Source: Chitinophagales bacterium (GTDB taxonomy: Bacteria > Bacteroidota > Bacteroidia > Chitinophagales > Chitinophagaceae). Taken from it: DNA of 42,005 nt. The DNA lies in NCBI GenBank assembly GCA_013298665.1, contig JAAFIK010000042.1:1-42005 (forward strand). The letters run 5' to 3'. Under the pieces are notes generated by a model. That model did not search any database. It saw only the letters and a program-made list of their open reading frames with translations, and had not been told where the DNA came from. The position numbers were made by a program, and so were the translations under genes. Within the stretch, counting starts at the first letter, position 1. Each line of letters starts with the position of its first letter. Of the stretch, positions 41,864 to 42,005 are shown one piece after another.

Positions 41864-42005
41864 TTAGTTGGCCGCATCTTTCACACACCTGAACCCGGTA
41901 TGCTCCAGGCCGGTATCATGACTGCTCTTCATACGCCTGGCCACTCTGTAACCACTGCAATACGCATCGTTGCATAAAAAGCTTCCGCCACGCAGCACCC
42001 TTTTT
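41864..42005 (-). CDS. formylglycine-generating enzyme (sulfatase-modifying factor), C-terminal part
   Basis: Only the last 46 complete codons are in the window, ending at TAA 41864-41866; the 5' part lies beyond 42005. The translation reads RVLRGGSFLCNDAYCSGYR and then continues through ARRMKSSHDTGLEHTGFRCV. GGSFLCxDxYCxxYR with two cysteines five residues apart is the active-site signature of FGE/SUMF1-type enzymes, and GFRCV is their C-terminal strand. FGE uses oxygen and copper to turn the active-site Cys of S1 sulfatases into formylglycine. Two Cys-type sulfatases in the same window are natural clients. The product is encoded convergent to the PUL's plus arm, after a long hairpin. Confidence 0.85.
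   Translation of the reverse strand, partial: KRVLRGGSFLCNDAYCSGYRVARRMKSSHDTGLEHTGFRCVKDAAN

Noticed and set aside
1..42005. CRISPR arrays, insertion sequences or prophage genes
   Set aside because: No regularly spaced repeats, transposases, integrases or phage structural genes were seen.

Overview
The window is a polysaccharide utilisation locus (PUL) of a member of the Bacteroidota, probably Chitinophagaceae or a close relative. The evidence is a SusC/SusD pair, type IX secretion C-terminal domains on two proteins, TAnnTTTG-type -7 promoter elements (a full TTTG-N19-TACTTTTG stands before a tRNA gene), weak Shine-Dalgarno sequences, and a formylglycine-generating enzyme, which points to an aerobe. 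The species assignment is inference.

Left flank (1-2.6 kb): a dihydroorotase-family gene that has lost most catalytic residues, a periplasmic peroxiredoxin, and a tRNA-Pro(GGG) followed by a small GIY-YIG nuclease gene. The stop codon of the nuclease lies inside a second, altered copy of the same tRNA. A 125-aa secreted helical protein follows. It carries the first copy of a palindrome that recurs through the locus.

Minus-strand arm (14.15 down to 3.17 kb): a LacI-type regulator, a sialate-O-acetylesterase-like enzyme, a GH16, an eroded gene remnant, a GH29 with a carbohydrate-binding-like N-terminus, a second GH16, a double-headed SGNH esterase and a second GH29. Plus-strand arm (14.40 to 41.58 kb): susC, susD, an FAD-dependent oxidoreductase with beta-sandwich C-terminus, GH2, an ExuT-like MFS carrier, a second GH2, an S1 sulfatase, galK, galT, galE, a Na+/galactose symporter very like vSGLT, a T9SS-sorted glycosidase of the Asl1/GH128 type, a second S1 sulfatase and a large T9SS-sorted surface protein. 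The window ends in the C-terminus of a sulfatase-activating formylglycine-generating enzyme on the minus strand.

Working model (inference): GH16 endo-enzymes cut a galactan at the surface, SusCD imports the fragments, SGNH/SASA esterases and S1 sulfatases remove acyl and sulfate groups, GH29 removes alpha-L-fucose or alpha-L-galactose, and GH2 enzymes release beta-galactose or a beta-uronic acid. Galactose enters through the vSGLT-like carrier and feeds the Leloir pathway. The ExuT-like carrier and the FAD enzyme suggest an additional acidic or oxidised sugar. The substrate is therefore best described as a sulfated, acylated galactan with L-fuco- or L-galacto-configured branches; porphyran-like or fucosylated algal galactans are candidates.

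The least expected signal is regulatory. Five copies of ATTCAAnCGnnTGAAT, a palindrome with a central CG as LacI-family proteins prefer, stand in front of the regulator, susC, a GH16, the first sulfatase and the small secreted protein. Four of them lie exactly 10 or 11 nt upstream of a -7-like element. They outline a regulon and place its left edge at about 2.66 kb.
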